A DNA stretch of 8,282 nt from CAYHZL01 sp964361075 (GCA_964361075.1 CAYHZL010000159.1:1-8282), one strand, 5' to 3'; shown: positions 1 to 6,331, counted from the first letter of the stretch. Program-made: numbers and translations. The notes: generated from the sequence alone by a model not told the origin.

Positions 1-513
1 GCCAGTAAACTTTCCAGCCGGCGTTTCGAGTGTATCGCTTGTAGATACCAGTGAATACATTAGAGTATCTTTAATATAGAATATCTCATTCGAGCGAGAA
101 TATCTCAGACCAATCACTTGATATGAATCATTTTCTACGGACGGATATTTTAGCTTGAGATACATTGTTATAAGGGTATCTGTTTTTGTTAATCCTCCAA
201 GTACATATAATCCATCGGATTTGTTGGAAAAAAGCCACTGATAATCAGGCTGGGCACTCCCTTTTAGGTAATAATTCATTCCATAGGCTGTTATTTTTCC
301 GCCACCTATATCCACGTCAGTTTTGCTCAAGACTTCCCATATTATCGTGTCTCCCTGTCCGTAACTATACGTAGTCGCATAAACCCAACGGTTGCCAACT
401 GTAAGCGGCATGATTTGGTCTTTTTTTTCTATCGGTTTAACCGGTTCAAGAGTAGAATTATCCTTGCAAGATGTTAAAAATACCAAAGCATAAAAAATTA
501 TAACAGCTTTCAT
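1..513 (-). CDS. Lipoprotein of unknown function, 3'-truncated by window edge
   Basis: An open frame of 171 codons runs from an ATG at 513 to the window edge without a stop, so only the N-terminal part is visible. The N terminus is a short lipoprotein signal: a Lys at position 2, a hydrophobic stretch and lipobox LTSC with the acylated Cys at residue 16. The mature protein should be anchored in the outer or inner membrane. Residues 36-45 read PLTVGNRWVY, an opening I associate with secreted or lipoprotein families of Bacteroidota/Ignavibacteriota. The rest is rich in Tyr, Thr, Ser and beta-strand-like segments. The start is supported by a good Shine-Dalgarno sequence (GGAGG, 7 nt before ATG). 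It is separated from the upstream receptor gene by 430 bp of repeats and probably has its own promoter. No enzymatic motif is recognised and the function is unknown. Confidence 0.85.
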   Translation of the reverse strand, partial: MKAVIIFYALVFLTSCKDNSTLEPVKPIEKKDQIMPLTVGNRWVYATTYSYGQGDTIIWEVLSKTDVDIGGGKITAYGMNYYLKGSAQPDYQWLFSNKSDGLYVLGGLTKTDTLITMYLKLKYPSVENDSYQVIGLRYSRSNEIFYIKDTLMYSLVSTSDTLETPAGKFTG

Positions 514-520
514 TGCTATT

Positions 521-525
521 CCTCC
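521..525 (-). promoter_or_regulatory. Shine-Dalgarno site of the 513..1 lipoprotein gene
   Basis: On the minus strand GGAGG lies 7 nt before the ATG at 513. It fixes the start and is clearly stronger than anything seen before the 3804 or 3301 starts. Confidence 0.75.
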
Positions 526-555
526 GTAGGGAAATAATTTCTTATTAAGGGCAGT

Positions 556-606
556 TCTATAAATGCGTTTCTCATAATGTTACAATTTTAGGTTTCTAAT
601 TTTCAA
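556..606 (-). promoter_or_regulatory. Candidate promoter(s) for the lipoprotein gene at 513
   Basis: Two overlapping sigma-70-like arrangements are seen on the minus strand. The first is TTGAAA (606-601), an 18-nt spacer and TAACAT (582-577). The second is TTGTAA (585-580), an 18-nt spacer and TATAGA (561-556). Each hexamer matches consensus at about 4 of 6 positions. The region is AT-rich, so chance matches are likely. The inference rests mainly on the 430-bp gap to the upstream gene, which makes a separate promoter probable. Confidence 0.3.
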
Positions 607-615
607 ATTTTTTGT

Positions 616-637
616 GATATTTTTTTAAAAAAATATC
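616..637. repeat. Perfect 22-bp AT-only-core palindrome
   Basis: GATATTTTTTT (616-626) is followed directly by its exact reverse complement (627-637). It lies just upstream of the candidate -35 at 606-601. It could be an operator, an UP-like A-tract or simply AT-rich drift. It lacks the GC stem of an intrinsic terminator. Confidence 0.4.
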
Positions 638-680
638 TATATCTATAGTTTTTTCTAACCTGCTTTTTGTTGCTTTTTTA

Positions 681-887
681 CTTGTCCCGAATGGATGTCC
701 GAAGTCACGAAGTGTCCCAACGGGATGGAGACTGTGTCAAAAGTAGATTCGTCATGCTGAACTTGCTTCAGCATCTTCGAATCTATTCTAAATTCAGTAT
801 GTGAGATTCCGAAACAAGTTCGGAATGACGGTTTTGACACAGTCTCCATTCCGTTGGAACTTCGGCAAAAAACGCCTCGCAATGACG
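681..887. repeat. Composite palindromic intergenic repeat with two inner hairpins
   Basis: Two 26-bp arms (717-742 and 832-857) are reverse complements with one mismatch; each contains ACTGTGTCAAAA or its complement. Between them lie two small hairpins, each with an 8-bp stem and 5-nt loop: 754-774 (ATGCTGAA, loop CTTGC) and 806-826 (ATTCCGAA, loop ACAAG). Read on opposite strands the two hairpins follow the same pattern, preceded by GTC and with a GAACTTG core. Outside the arms are CTTGTCCCGA and GTCACGAAGTG (681-714), shared with the repeat at 5764-5787, and CCTCGCAATGACG (875-887). This fills most of the 514-943 gap between the receptor and the next gene. No gene is supported here. I recognise such GTCAT...GAACTTG repeats as common in draft genomes of this group, but no search was run. 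Confidence 0.8.
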
Positions 888-943
888 CACAAAGAGTATT
901 TAAGTGAGAACTAAGTAAAAACACTTCTGAAAAAAAATATTCA

Positions 944-3301
944 TCACAGAGAACCTTCAAAAGTTAACACGATGTGGCGCGGCGGCGCCATGTTACCGAC
1001 AAGTTCAACGTAATTGTAATTTAAAAGATTATTAATGTTGAGCGACGCACGAAACGGCAAACCAAATTCAAGAAGAGTTGCGGCGATGCGAACATCGGTG
1101 ATGTAAATGGGAACACGCTGCTCGCCATTCGTAATTGGCGCAAGTTTGATAAGGTTGTCATCAATTTCTTCAACTCTGCTGAGGTAGCGAAAATCAATTC
1201 CGGCAGTGAACATTGTATATTCGTACGAAATGTTTGTGCTTGCAATATGCCGCGGGCGGTATTTCAAAAACGTACCTGTCGTTCTATCAACAGCCCAGTT
1301 GTAATTGTAATTAACCGAAAACGACAGCGCACGGTTACACCACTGCGCGTTATATCCTGCTTCACATCCTTGAATACGTGCTTGTGTGATATTGCGGAAA
1401 TGAACAACTGCTATATAAATTGGATCAGGTTCCACACTCACTTCTATCAAATCAGAAAAATCACTTTGGAAGAATGCAAGATCGAACATACCTTCAGGGG
1501 AGAGAAATTGTGTCCCGCCGATTTCGTACGTCCAACTATGTTCAGGTTTTAAATATGTACTGGGAACAATTATAACCGCGCCTCCTGTGTTGCTCGTGGA
1601 AACATACAACTCTCCGATTGACGGCGTGCGAAATCCGCGACCGACCGATGCACGCAGTGATGTTCCTTCATATGGAGAATAGCGAATACCAAATTTGGGA
1701 TTTGTTTGTTGATTCTGCGATAATCCTTTTACTTGCTGAATGTCTTGCCGCACTCCAAGAATTGCAGAAAAATCTTTTGTGAACTTGAATTCATTTTGAA
1801 GATACAACGCGAAGCCGTTGCTTTCATGTGTTCCGAATATCTTCGAACTGACAACTTCACGATTTCCCACAACACCGAACGTGAGAAGGTTGTGTTCGTT
1901 GAATATGATATTCCCTTGTGCATCTACCGTAAATGCATCGGAAGTAGATTCATCCAAACGTTTCACATCCAAACTATCGCGGCGCCAGTTGCTGTGAAAA
2001 TGAATTGCTTTCACGTCGCCGAAAATATTTTCGTTCACCAACAGTGTGTAATGCAATGCATTGTTTACACGTAATGATGTAACATTGGCATTTCTCTGTC
2101 CGGCATCGGGACGAAGCGCATTGTTCAAATCTTTCCACCATAAAAAATCTCCGCGCTGTTGTAAAAATCCGTTTGTGGTAAATGTCAGCGTTTGAAAAGC
2201 CGAGATGTCGTACTTCGCTTTTACAAATCCGCTGTATCGCCGCAGCCAGTCATTCTCGCGATAGCCATCGTCCGACGTTCGATGAAGTGACGCAGCAATT
2301 CCAACGTCGCCAAATTTTTGTTCGTAGCCGATGTATTGTCCGTTGGTGAAACGAGAGTTGCCGCTCCATTTCCATTCGTCAAATTTTGGAGAAGCATACA
2401 TGCCGCTGTACACTTTCCAACGGAAGAGCGGCTGTTCAGAAATTTCTTTCGTCAACACATTGATGACACCGCCAAGCGCGCCCGAACCGTACAACGCTGA
2501 ACCGGCACCTTTCACCACTTCCACTCTATCAATTTGAAAAACGGGAAGCGACTCGAATGTAATTTCACCGGTGTCGCCGGCAAGCAGCGGCATGCCGTCA
2601 ACTAACATCAACACGCGGCTGCCAACACCGCGGCTGTATCCGCTGGATGCTCGTATGTTCACTTGTGTTTGATTAAAATGAACACCGGGAATGTACCGCA
2701 ACGCATCATCAATCGAAATTGTCGTGCGCGAAGACAACATCTTTGCATCTAGTATACTCATACTGATTGGCACTTCTTCGAGTGTCTGCTGTCGTTTGTT
2801 CGCTGTAACAACAACGGTTTGCGTTTGCACGGGCGATGTGGAAAGTTCAATCAGCATTTCTTCGGCTGAATCACTCGACGCCGCAACATTCACTGATTTA
2901 AATCCGATGGCAGAAATAATAAGAGAAATTTTTGTTGATGGAAGATTCTTCAGAATAAATGTTCCGTCTGTGTGTGTTGATGTACCATGAGAAGTATTTG
3001 CAATCAGAACGGATGCACCGGCAACGGGCGTCTTGTCTTCGAGAGAAATCACTTTTCCGCGCACATTAATTTTGTTTTGCGAAAAAGTGATGGAAGAAAC
3101 GAGCATTACTGTAAGAATGAGACATCTGATAAATCCATAATCGATGTCATTCCGAGGAGCGAAGCGACGAGGAATCTCGCCTTTTTCCTTCAAAATGTAA
3201 AACGAGATTCTCCCGAAGGGATTCCTTTGGAACTCTCCGCGGCGGATCGGAATGACAATAGACCAACTATTTTTCAGATGTCTCGAAATAATTTTTTTCA
3301 T
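944..3301 (-). CDS. TonB-dependent outer-membrane receptor with carboxypeptidase-regulatory-like N-terminal domain
   Basis: This 785-residue outer-membrane beta-barrel receptor would import a bound ligand using energy from TonB-ExbBD. Order: a long N-terminal leader (1-56, see the embedded repeat), hydrophobic signal segment 57-73, CarboxypepD_reg-like beta domain about 77-152 (GASVLI, TDGTFILKNLP), TonB-box-like TVVVTA at 163-168, plug about 160-285 with IDRVEVVKG and ALYGSGALGGVINVLTK, and a barrel to the C terminus, which ends FEGSL with the usual late Phe. Length is normal for the family and the barrel is uninterrupted. The ATG at 3301 overlaps the upstream stop by one base (TGATG) and has no clear Shine-Dalgarno, so translational coupling is likely; a GTG at 3304 is less convincing. 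The ligand cannot be read from sequence; the acyl-CoA synthetase upstream hints at a lipid-like or carboxylate substrate. The unusually long n-region is caused by a 111-bp palindromic repeat. No clear terminator follows the stop. Confidence 0.92.
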   Translation of the reverse strand: MKKIISRHLKNSWSIVIPIRRGEFQRNPFGRISFYILKEKGEIPRRFAPRNDIDYGFIRCLILTVMLVSSITFSQNKINVRGKVISLEDKTPVAGASVLIANTSHGTSTHTDGTFILKNLPSTKISLIISAIGFKSVNVAASSDSAEEMLIELSTSPVQTQTVVVTANKRQQTLEEVPISMSILDAKMLSSRTTISIDDALRYIPGVHFNQTQVNIRASSGYSRGVGSRVLMLVDGMPLLAGDTGEITFESLPVFQIDRVEVVKGAGSALYGSGALGGVINVLTKEISEQPLFRWKVYSGMYASPKFDEWKWSGNSRFTNGQYIGYEQKFGDVGIAASLHRTSDDGYRENDWLRRYSGFVKAKYDISAFQTLTFTTNGFLQQRGDFLWWKDLNNALRPDAGQRNANVTSLRVNNALHYTLLVNENIFGDVKAIHFHSNWRRDSLDVKRLDESTSDAFTVDAQGNIIFNEHNLLTFGVVGNREVVSSKIFGTHESNGFALYLQNEFKFTKDFSAILGVRQDIQQVKGLSQNQQTNPKFGIRYSPYEGTSLRASVGRGFRTPSIGELYVSTSNTGGAVIIVPSTYLKPEHSWTYEIGGTQFLSPEGMFDLAFFQSDFSDLIEVSVEPDPIYIAVVHFRNITQARIQGCEAGYNAQWCNRALSFSVNYNYNWAVDRTTGTFLKYRPRHIASTNISYEYTMFTAGIDFRYLSRVEEIDDNLIKLAPITNGEQRVPIYITDVRIAATLLEFGLPFRASLNINNLLNYNYVELVGNMAPPRHIVLTFEGSL
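3146..3256 (-). repeat. In-frame palindromic repeat inside the TonB-receptor leader coding region
   Basis: The 111-bp segment begins and ends with GTCATTCCGA in inverted orientation (3146-3155 and 3247-3256). Both halves run inward to a GAATCTCG motif, so it is a head-to-head pair of related repeat units. One half encloses GAGCGAAGCGACGAG. The other holds small stems such as TTCC/GGAA and CCC/GGG. It supplies exactly 37 codons (residues 16-52), without a stop, in the receptor frame, just before the hydrophobic signal segment. Half-units of this type (GTCATTCCGA...GAATCTC) are also seen in the intergenic repeat at 806-830. No clear target duplication is visible beside it. Confidence 0.8.
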
Positions 3302-3804
3302 CACTTAAATGGCTGCGGCGGAAGATTGTAAAAATCTACATCCATATTTATTCCTTCAATAAACTTTCCATCCGGCACTGTAACAGATTTTGGTGTCGGG
3401 CTTGCAGTTGAATATCCATATATGCCAACAACACGCCACTGCGTAAACACCGAAGGTCCGTATTGCTGCATTACTGCCACGTAATAATACGTTTTAGGAG
3501 AAACGAACATTGCATACTTTATTGTTGCACCGGAACCTACAGTTGAAAGTGAATTCGGGCTATACGCAATTTCGCCTGAGAACACTTTGTTAAGTATGTT
3601 TTGGAATGACGAATCAATCGGGTAATACGGAACAGCAACAACTCGTAAATCAACTAAACTATCGGGAGGCGGAAATTTACTTTTATACGTAATGGTTCCG
3701 CCGAAGCCGGGAGAGACAACGGTATCGGAAAGAGGCGCGAGACCTTTATCGCATCCAGCGAACAGAATAAAAAAAATGATGCTACAACGCAGCAGGGCTT
3801 TCAT
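3301..3804 (-). CDS. Small lipoprotein, transthyretin/CarboxypepD-like beta fold suspected
   Basis: This 167-residue lipoprotein has a Lys near the N terminus, a hydrophobic core (CSIIFFILFAG) and lipobox FAGC with Cys at residue 18, followed by Asp-Lys. The mature part is beta-rich: an opening GGTITYKSKFPPPDSL, then VDLRVVAVPYYPID, later YYYVAVMQQYG, and a C-terminal DGKFIEGINMDVDF. This pattern resembles small carboxypeptidase-regulatory or transthyretin-like lipoprotein domains, but I cannot name a family. The ATG at 3804 follows the synthetase stop by 3 nt and has no strong Shine-Dalgarno. Its own stop overlaps the receptor start by one base. This arrangement indicates an operon and suggests that it works with the receptor at the outer membrane, as accessory lipoproteins often do. 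A direct role in ligand binding is inference only. Confidence 0.85.
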   Translation of the reverse strand: MKALLRCSIIFFILFAGCDKGLAPLSDTVVSPGFGGTITYKSKFPPPDSLVDLRVVAVPYYPIDSSFQNILNKVFSGEIAYSPNSLSTVGSGATIKYAMFVSPKTYYYVAVMQQYGPSVFTQWRVVGIYGYSTASPTPKSVTVPDGKFIEGINMDVDFYNLPPQPFK

Positions 3805-3807
3805 TGT

Positions 3808-5637
3808 TTACCAATGGACATCATGTAAATGTTCGAACTCTTTGTAAATTTTTTCGATGCGGTCTTTGTATTTTTCTTCGATGGTGCGGCGGCGAACTTT
3901 CAATGTCGGTGTAAGATCGCCGGTAACGATGGTAGGTTCCGCTTCAATAAGAATAAATTTTACAATACGCTCCCACGGATTAAGATTTTTATTCACTGCA
4001 TTAATTTCTTCCTGATATAGTATTTCAACTTCAGGAAGTGCAAGAAGTTTTTCTCGTGGAGCCACAGCATACTCTTTTTTGGCTGCCCATTCATTCAAAG
4101 CTGTGAAATTCGGGAAGATGAGTGCCAAAACAAATTTGCGGCTTTCTCCGATTACCACGGCAAATTCTATAAAGCGGCTCTCCATCAGTTTCATCTCAAT
4201 CGCGCCGGGCGCAACAAACTTGCCGCTGCTTTTTTTGATGAGATCTTTTTTTCGACCGGTGAGAAAAAGAAAACCATCGTTGTCCACATAACCAAAATCT
4301 CCCGTGCAAAACCATCCATCGCGGAATACTTCTTTTGTCGCTTCGGGGGCATTAAAAAATTCCTTCATCACGTTTGGACCTTTTGTCAGAATTTCTCCGT
4401 CGTCAGCAATCTTCACTTCAACATGAGGAATAAGCGGACCGACAGAACCCAGACGATTTCGTTTGAGATAATTTACCGCAATCACAGGAGATGTTTCCGT
4501 GAGACCGTATCCTTGCACAATCGGAATTTCAGCAGCGAAGTAGACTCTGCCCAACCACACAGGAAGCGCCGCGCCGCCGGAAATGATAAAGCGAATTCTT
4601 CCGCCGACAGCATTGCGCCACTTAGAATAGACAAGAGCAGAAATAATTTTTCGTTGAATGGCATACCACAACGAATTTCCTTTTTCAGGTTCGTAAGCAT
4701 TTGCCAGTTTTATCGACAAATCAAAAAGTTTTCTTTTAACACCGGTAAGCGCTGATCCTTTAAGTTTAATCTTGTCATATACTTTTTCCAACATGCGCGG
4801 CACTGTGGACATCACCGTCGGTCGTACTTCGAGAAGATTTTGCGCGAGTGTTTCGATTGACTCTGCAAAATAGATCGGCACACCATGATAGAGATAGAGA
4901 TTAATAATTGTTCTTTCGAAAATATGTGAGAGAGGAAGAAAAGAAAGTGCAACATCACCTTCCGGATGCCATTCAATAACAGAACTTGCATCAATGGCAT
5001 TTGATACAAGATTGCCGTGCGTCAGCACAACTCCTTTCGGCTCGCCTGTTGTTCCGGAAGTATAAATAACTGAAGCTACTGTTTCGAAAGTTATTTTGCT
5101 GCGAAGAGACTCAAACAGTTCAGGCTGCGTTTTTTCCAGCGCATCTCCTTTTGATTGCAACTCATCAAGTGTGCATATACCTTTGCCAGAAGTAAAATTA
5201 CTAAAAACAACAATCTGTTCAAGCTTCAGATGAGACACGATTGATTGCACTCTCTCAAACAACACTTTGCTTGAGACCAGAAAAATTTTTACTCCCGCGT
5301 TGGAAAGAATGTATTCAACTTGCGATGCAACTTGTGTTGTATAGATTGGAACTGTTGCGGCGCCAAGCGATGTAATTGAAAAATCGGAGATGACCCACAG
5401 CGGTGAATTTTCTGAGAGAATGGCAACGCGGTCGCCGGGACGAACACCGAGTGCGTACAAACCAAGTGTTGTGCGCCGGACAAGCGCACGAAAATTTTGC
5501 GAGCTGATCCCTTCCCAAGAATTTCCATGTTTCGAATTCAATGTATTAGGATGCGCATACCGAGACGCATGGTCTTCAAGTAATTCGCAAAGAGTTGTTG
5601 GAGCGATCTGGCTATTGATTCCGTCGTGAGAAGACAT
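3808..5637 (-). CDS. Long-chain fatty-acid--CoA ligase (AMP-forming acyl-CoA synthetase)
   Basis: This 609-residue member of the ANL adenylate-forming superfamily should activate a carboxylic acid to an acyl-AMP and then transfer it to CoA in the cytoplasm. The core motifs are all present: the P-loop IYTSGTTGEPKGV (191-203), SFLPLSHIFER (232-242), GYGLTETSPV (376-385), the ATP-ribose Asp in CTGDFGY (444-450), the hinge GRKKDLIKKSSGK (461-473), and the C-terminal LTPTLKVRRR with the expected catalytic Lys at 580. The length and the KSSGKFVAP stretch match FadD15-type long-chain synthetases better than acetyl-CoA or aryl-CoA ligases. The exact chain length cannot be read. The start is fixed by a Shine-Dalgarno (AGGAGA, 5 nt from ATG). 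It is the first gene of the cluster with the lipoprotein and TonB receptor. Its known pathway roles include beta-oxidation and incorporation of scavenged fatty acids into lipids. Confidence 0.95.
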   Translation of the reverse strand: MSSHDGINSQIAPTTLCELLEDHASRYAHPNTLNSKHGNSWEGISSQNFRALVRRTTLGLYALGVRPGDRVAILSENSPLWVISDFSITSLGAATVPIYTTQVASQVEYILSNAGVKIFLVSSKVLFERVQSIVSHLKLEQIVVFSNFTSGKGICTLDELQSKGDALEKTQPELFESLRSKITFETVASVIYTSGTTGEPKGVVLTHGNLVSNAIDASSVIEWHPEGDVALSFLPLSHIFERTIINLYLYHGVPIYFAESIETLAQNLLEVRPTVMSTVPRMLEKVYDKIKLKGSALTGVKRKLFDLSIKLANAYEPEKGNSLWYAIQRKIISALVYSKWRNAVGGRIRFIISGGAALPVWLGRVYFAAEIPIVQGYGLTETSPVIAVNYLKRNRLGSVGPLIPHVEVKIADDGEILTKGPNVMKEFFNAPEATKEVFRDGWFCTGDFGYVDNDGFLFLTGRKKDLIKKSSGKFVAPGAIEMKLMESRFIEFAVVIGESRKFVLALIFPNFTALNEWAAKKEYAVAPREKLLALPEVEILYQEEINAVNKNLNPWERIVKFILIEAEPTIVTGDLTPTLKVRRRTIEEKYKDRIEKIYKEFEHLHDVHW

Positions 5638-5642
5638 CGCGA

Positions 5643-5656
5643 TCTCCTTTTTTTTT
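5643..5656 (-). promoter_or_regulatory. Shine-Dalgarno of the acyl-CoA synthetase, preceded by a 9-A tract
   Basis: On the minus strand nine A residues (5656-5648) run directly into GGAGA, which ends 5 nt before the ATG at 5637. The site decides the start. The homopolymer beside the ribosome-binding site could be length-variable by slippage, though nothing here shows that it is. Confidence 0.7.
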
Positions 5657-5664
5657 AACGTGAA

Positions 5665-5691
5665 CAGATATAAAAAAGTAATTTAGAGCAA
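5665..5691 (-). promoter_or_regulatory. Possible promoter of the synthetase-lipoprotein-receptor cluster
   Basis: TATATCTG (5672-5665) resembles both a -10 box and the Bacteroidota -7 element TAnnTTTG. A TTG at 5691-5689 lies upstream, but the 13-nt spacer measured for a TTGCTC hexamer is too short for a standard sigma-70 site. Position, about 30 nt before the start codon, is suitable. Weak call. Confidence 0.22.
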
Positions 5692-5870
5692 CTACATTCT
5701 TAACGCTGAAAAGTTGTTACAAAAATAAATGTTATGTTTTTGTGACCCCCTCTCAATCTCCCCCTTGTCCCGAAGGTCACGAAGTGATGGCTTCGCCAGA
5801 TGTTCCAAGGGAATGGCGTTGCCACCTTCGGCACAGGGGGAGAAGATAATTTCCCTCCACTGTAAGGGGA

Positions 5871-5880
5871 GGGTTAGGGT
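5871..5880. repeat. Left 10-bp target-site duplication of the MITE
   Basis: GGGTTAGGGT here is repeated exactly at 6012-6021 on the other side of the 131-bp element. Confidence 0.75.
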
Positions 5881-6011
5881 CAATGCTGTCAACTTAAGGA
5901 ATTCTTTTATGAGAAATAAAGTAGGACAAACATTCTTGTTTGTCAATTTATTTTTATTTGAACAAACAAGAATGTTTGTCCTACCATACCTCTCTTAAGT
6001 TGACAGCATTG
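5881..6011. mobile_element. 131-bp MITE with perfect 18-bp terminal inverted repeats
   Basis: The ends are CAATGCTGTCAACTTAAG (5881-5898) and its exact reverse complement (5994-6011). They are flanked by a 10-bp direct duplication, GGGTTAGGGT. The interior contains a perfect 23-bp stem (5921-5943 with 5962-5984) around an 18-nt loop. Each stem arm is itself a palindrome (GACAAACA, 4-nt loop, TGTTTGTC), so one long hairpin or two short ones can form. It has no transposase and must have moved by a transposase encoded elsewhere. The long terminal repeats and 10-bp duplication fit a DDE-type insertion-sequence family with long duplications (IS4-like would be one candidate); the family is not assigned. 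Confidence 0.85.
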
Positions 6012-6219
6012 GGGTTAGGGTGGGGTGATTTGTTTGAGAGAAAAACACATTCTTTTTTATTTGAAATGGCACTAGATGAAAAACTCTCACGCTTTGGCGC
6101 CACAGCGCCATGTTATTGTTGAATTGCAAGTTTGCTGTAGGAAGGATCGTGAAATTCTTCTGATTGGAAAAAAACTGTGTTGCATTCGGTTCAATGCAGG
6201 ATAATGCGTGCTCTCTCAT
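5995..6219 (-). pseudogene. Short ORF with ribosome-binding site, possible remnant
   Basis: A 74-codon frame starts at ATG 6219, preceded by GGGAG with a 5-nt gap and, further up, a promoter-like site at 6315-6287. This gives it a better start context than most short frames. The product (MREHALSCIEPNATQFF...) has no signal peptide, membrane segment or recognised motif. Its middle crosses a hairpin-forming TGGCGC/GCGCCA repeat (6095-6110). Its last codons lie in the older repeat and the MITE, ending in the MITE's right end. The likely reading is the 5' end of a gene whose body was lost or displaced by repeats; a real small protein is possible but less likely. Confidence 0.25.
6095..6110. repeat. 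Small GC-rich hairpin
   Basis: TGGCGC, loop CACA, GCGCCA. This 6-bp perfect stem stands out in AT-rich surroundings. It is too short to assign to a family. Confidence 0.4.
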
Positions 6220-6286
6220 AGTATCTCCCTTACAAAATCAGAATTATTGCCATGCTATACATTGTGACGTACAGCGACACTTGATA

Positions 6287-6315
6287 AATGTAAGCATGGT
6301 CGTTTCGAAATGCAA
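6287..6315 (-). promoter_or_regulatory. Promoter-like site upstream of the 6219 ORF
   Basis: On the minus strand TTGCAT (6315-6310), a 17-nt spacer and TACATT (6292-6287), extended as TACATTTA, which also resembles the Bacteroidota TAnnTTTG element. It stands just past terminator copy A, where a new transcription unit would be expected. Confidence 0.4.
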
Positions 6316-6331
6316 GCGAAGAATCTATGTG

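Larger units (their letters stand above)
5742..6030. repeat. Older C-rich/G-rich palindromic repeat, split by a MITE
   Basis: The left part holds TCTCCCCCT (5757-5765) pairing with AGGGGGAGA (5835-5843). Inside this, CCCGAAGG (5769-5776) lies opposite CCTTCGG (5825-5831). It also holds a second hairpin, CCCTCC (5853-5858) with GGAGGG (5868-5873). The sequence then reads GGGTTAGGGT (5871-5880), is interrupted by 131 bp, and resumes with GGGTTAGGGT GGGGTG (6012-6027). Removing the insert restores a continuous AAGGGGAGGGTTAGGGTGGGGT-type end, a form I recognise as a widespread intergenic repeat in this group. CTTGTCCCGA and GTCACGAAGTG (5764-5787) are shared with 681-714. Confidence 0.7.

Noticed and set aside
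655..960. Minus-strand ORF of 101 codons (contains MLKQVQHDE and PSFRTCFGIS)
   Set aside because: It is translated almost wholly from the composite palindrome; such peptides are typical spurious products of GTCAT..GAACTTG repeats. It has no ribosome-binding site.
1733..2074. Plus-strand ORF of 113 codons and the other overlapping frames inside the receptor and synthetase genes
   Set aside because: They lie antisense to strongly supported genes and lack motifs or start signals.
944..3301. Riboswitch (for example cobalamin) controlling the TonB receptor
   Set aside because: The receptor start overlaps the upstream gene by one base, leaving no room for a leader; none was recognised upstream of the operon either.
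3302..3304. GTG at 3304 as the TonB-receptor start
   Set aside because: The next codon is ATG and forms the TGATG overlap typical of coupled genes; the ATG is the simpler choice.
5729..5998. Plus-strand ORF of 89 codons
   Set aside because: It spans the older C-rich/G-rich repeat and the MITE, with no start signal or domain.
985..6115. Shared TAACATGGCGC in the receptor 3' end and at about 6105-6115
   Set aside because: Only 11 bp match, the surrounding sequence is dissimilar and one copy lies in conserved coding sequence; probably chance.
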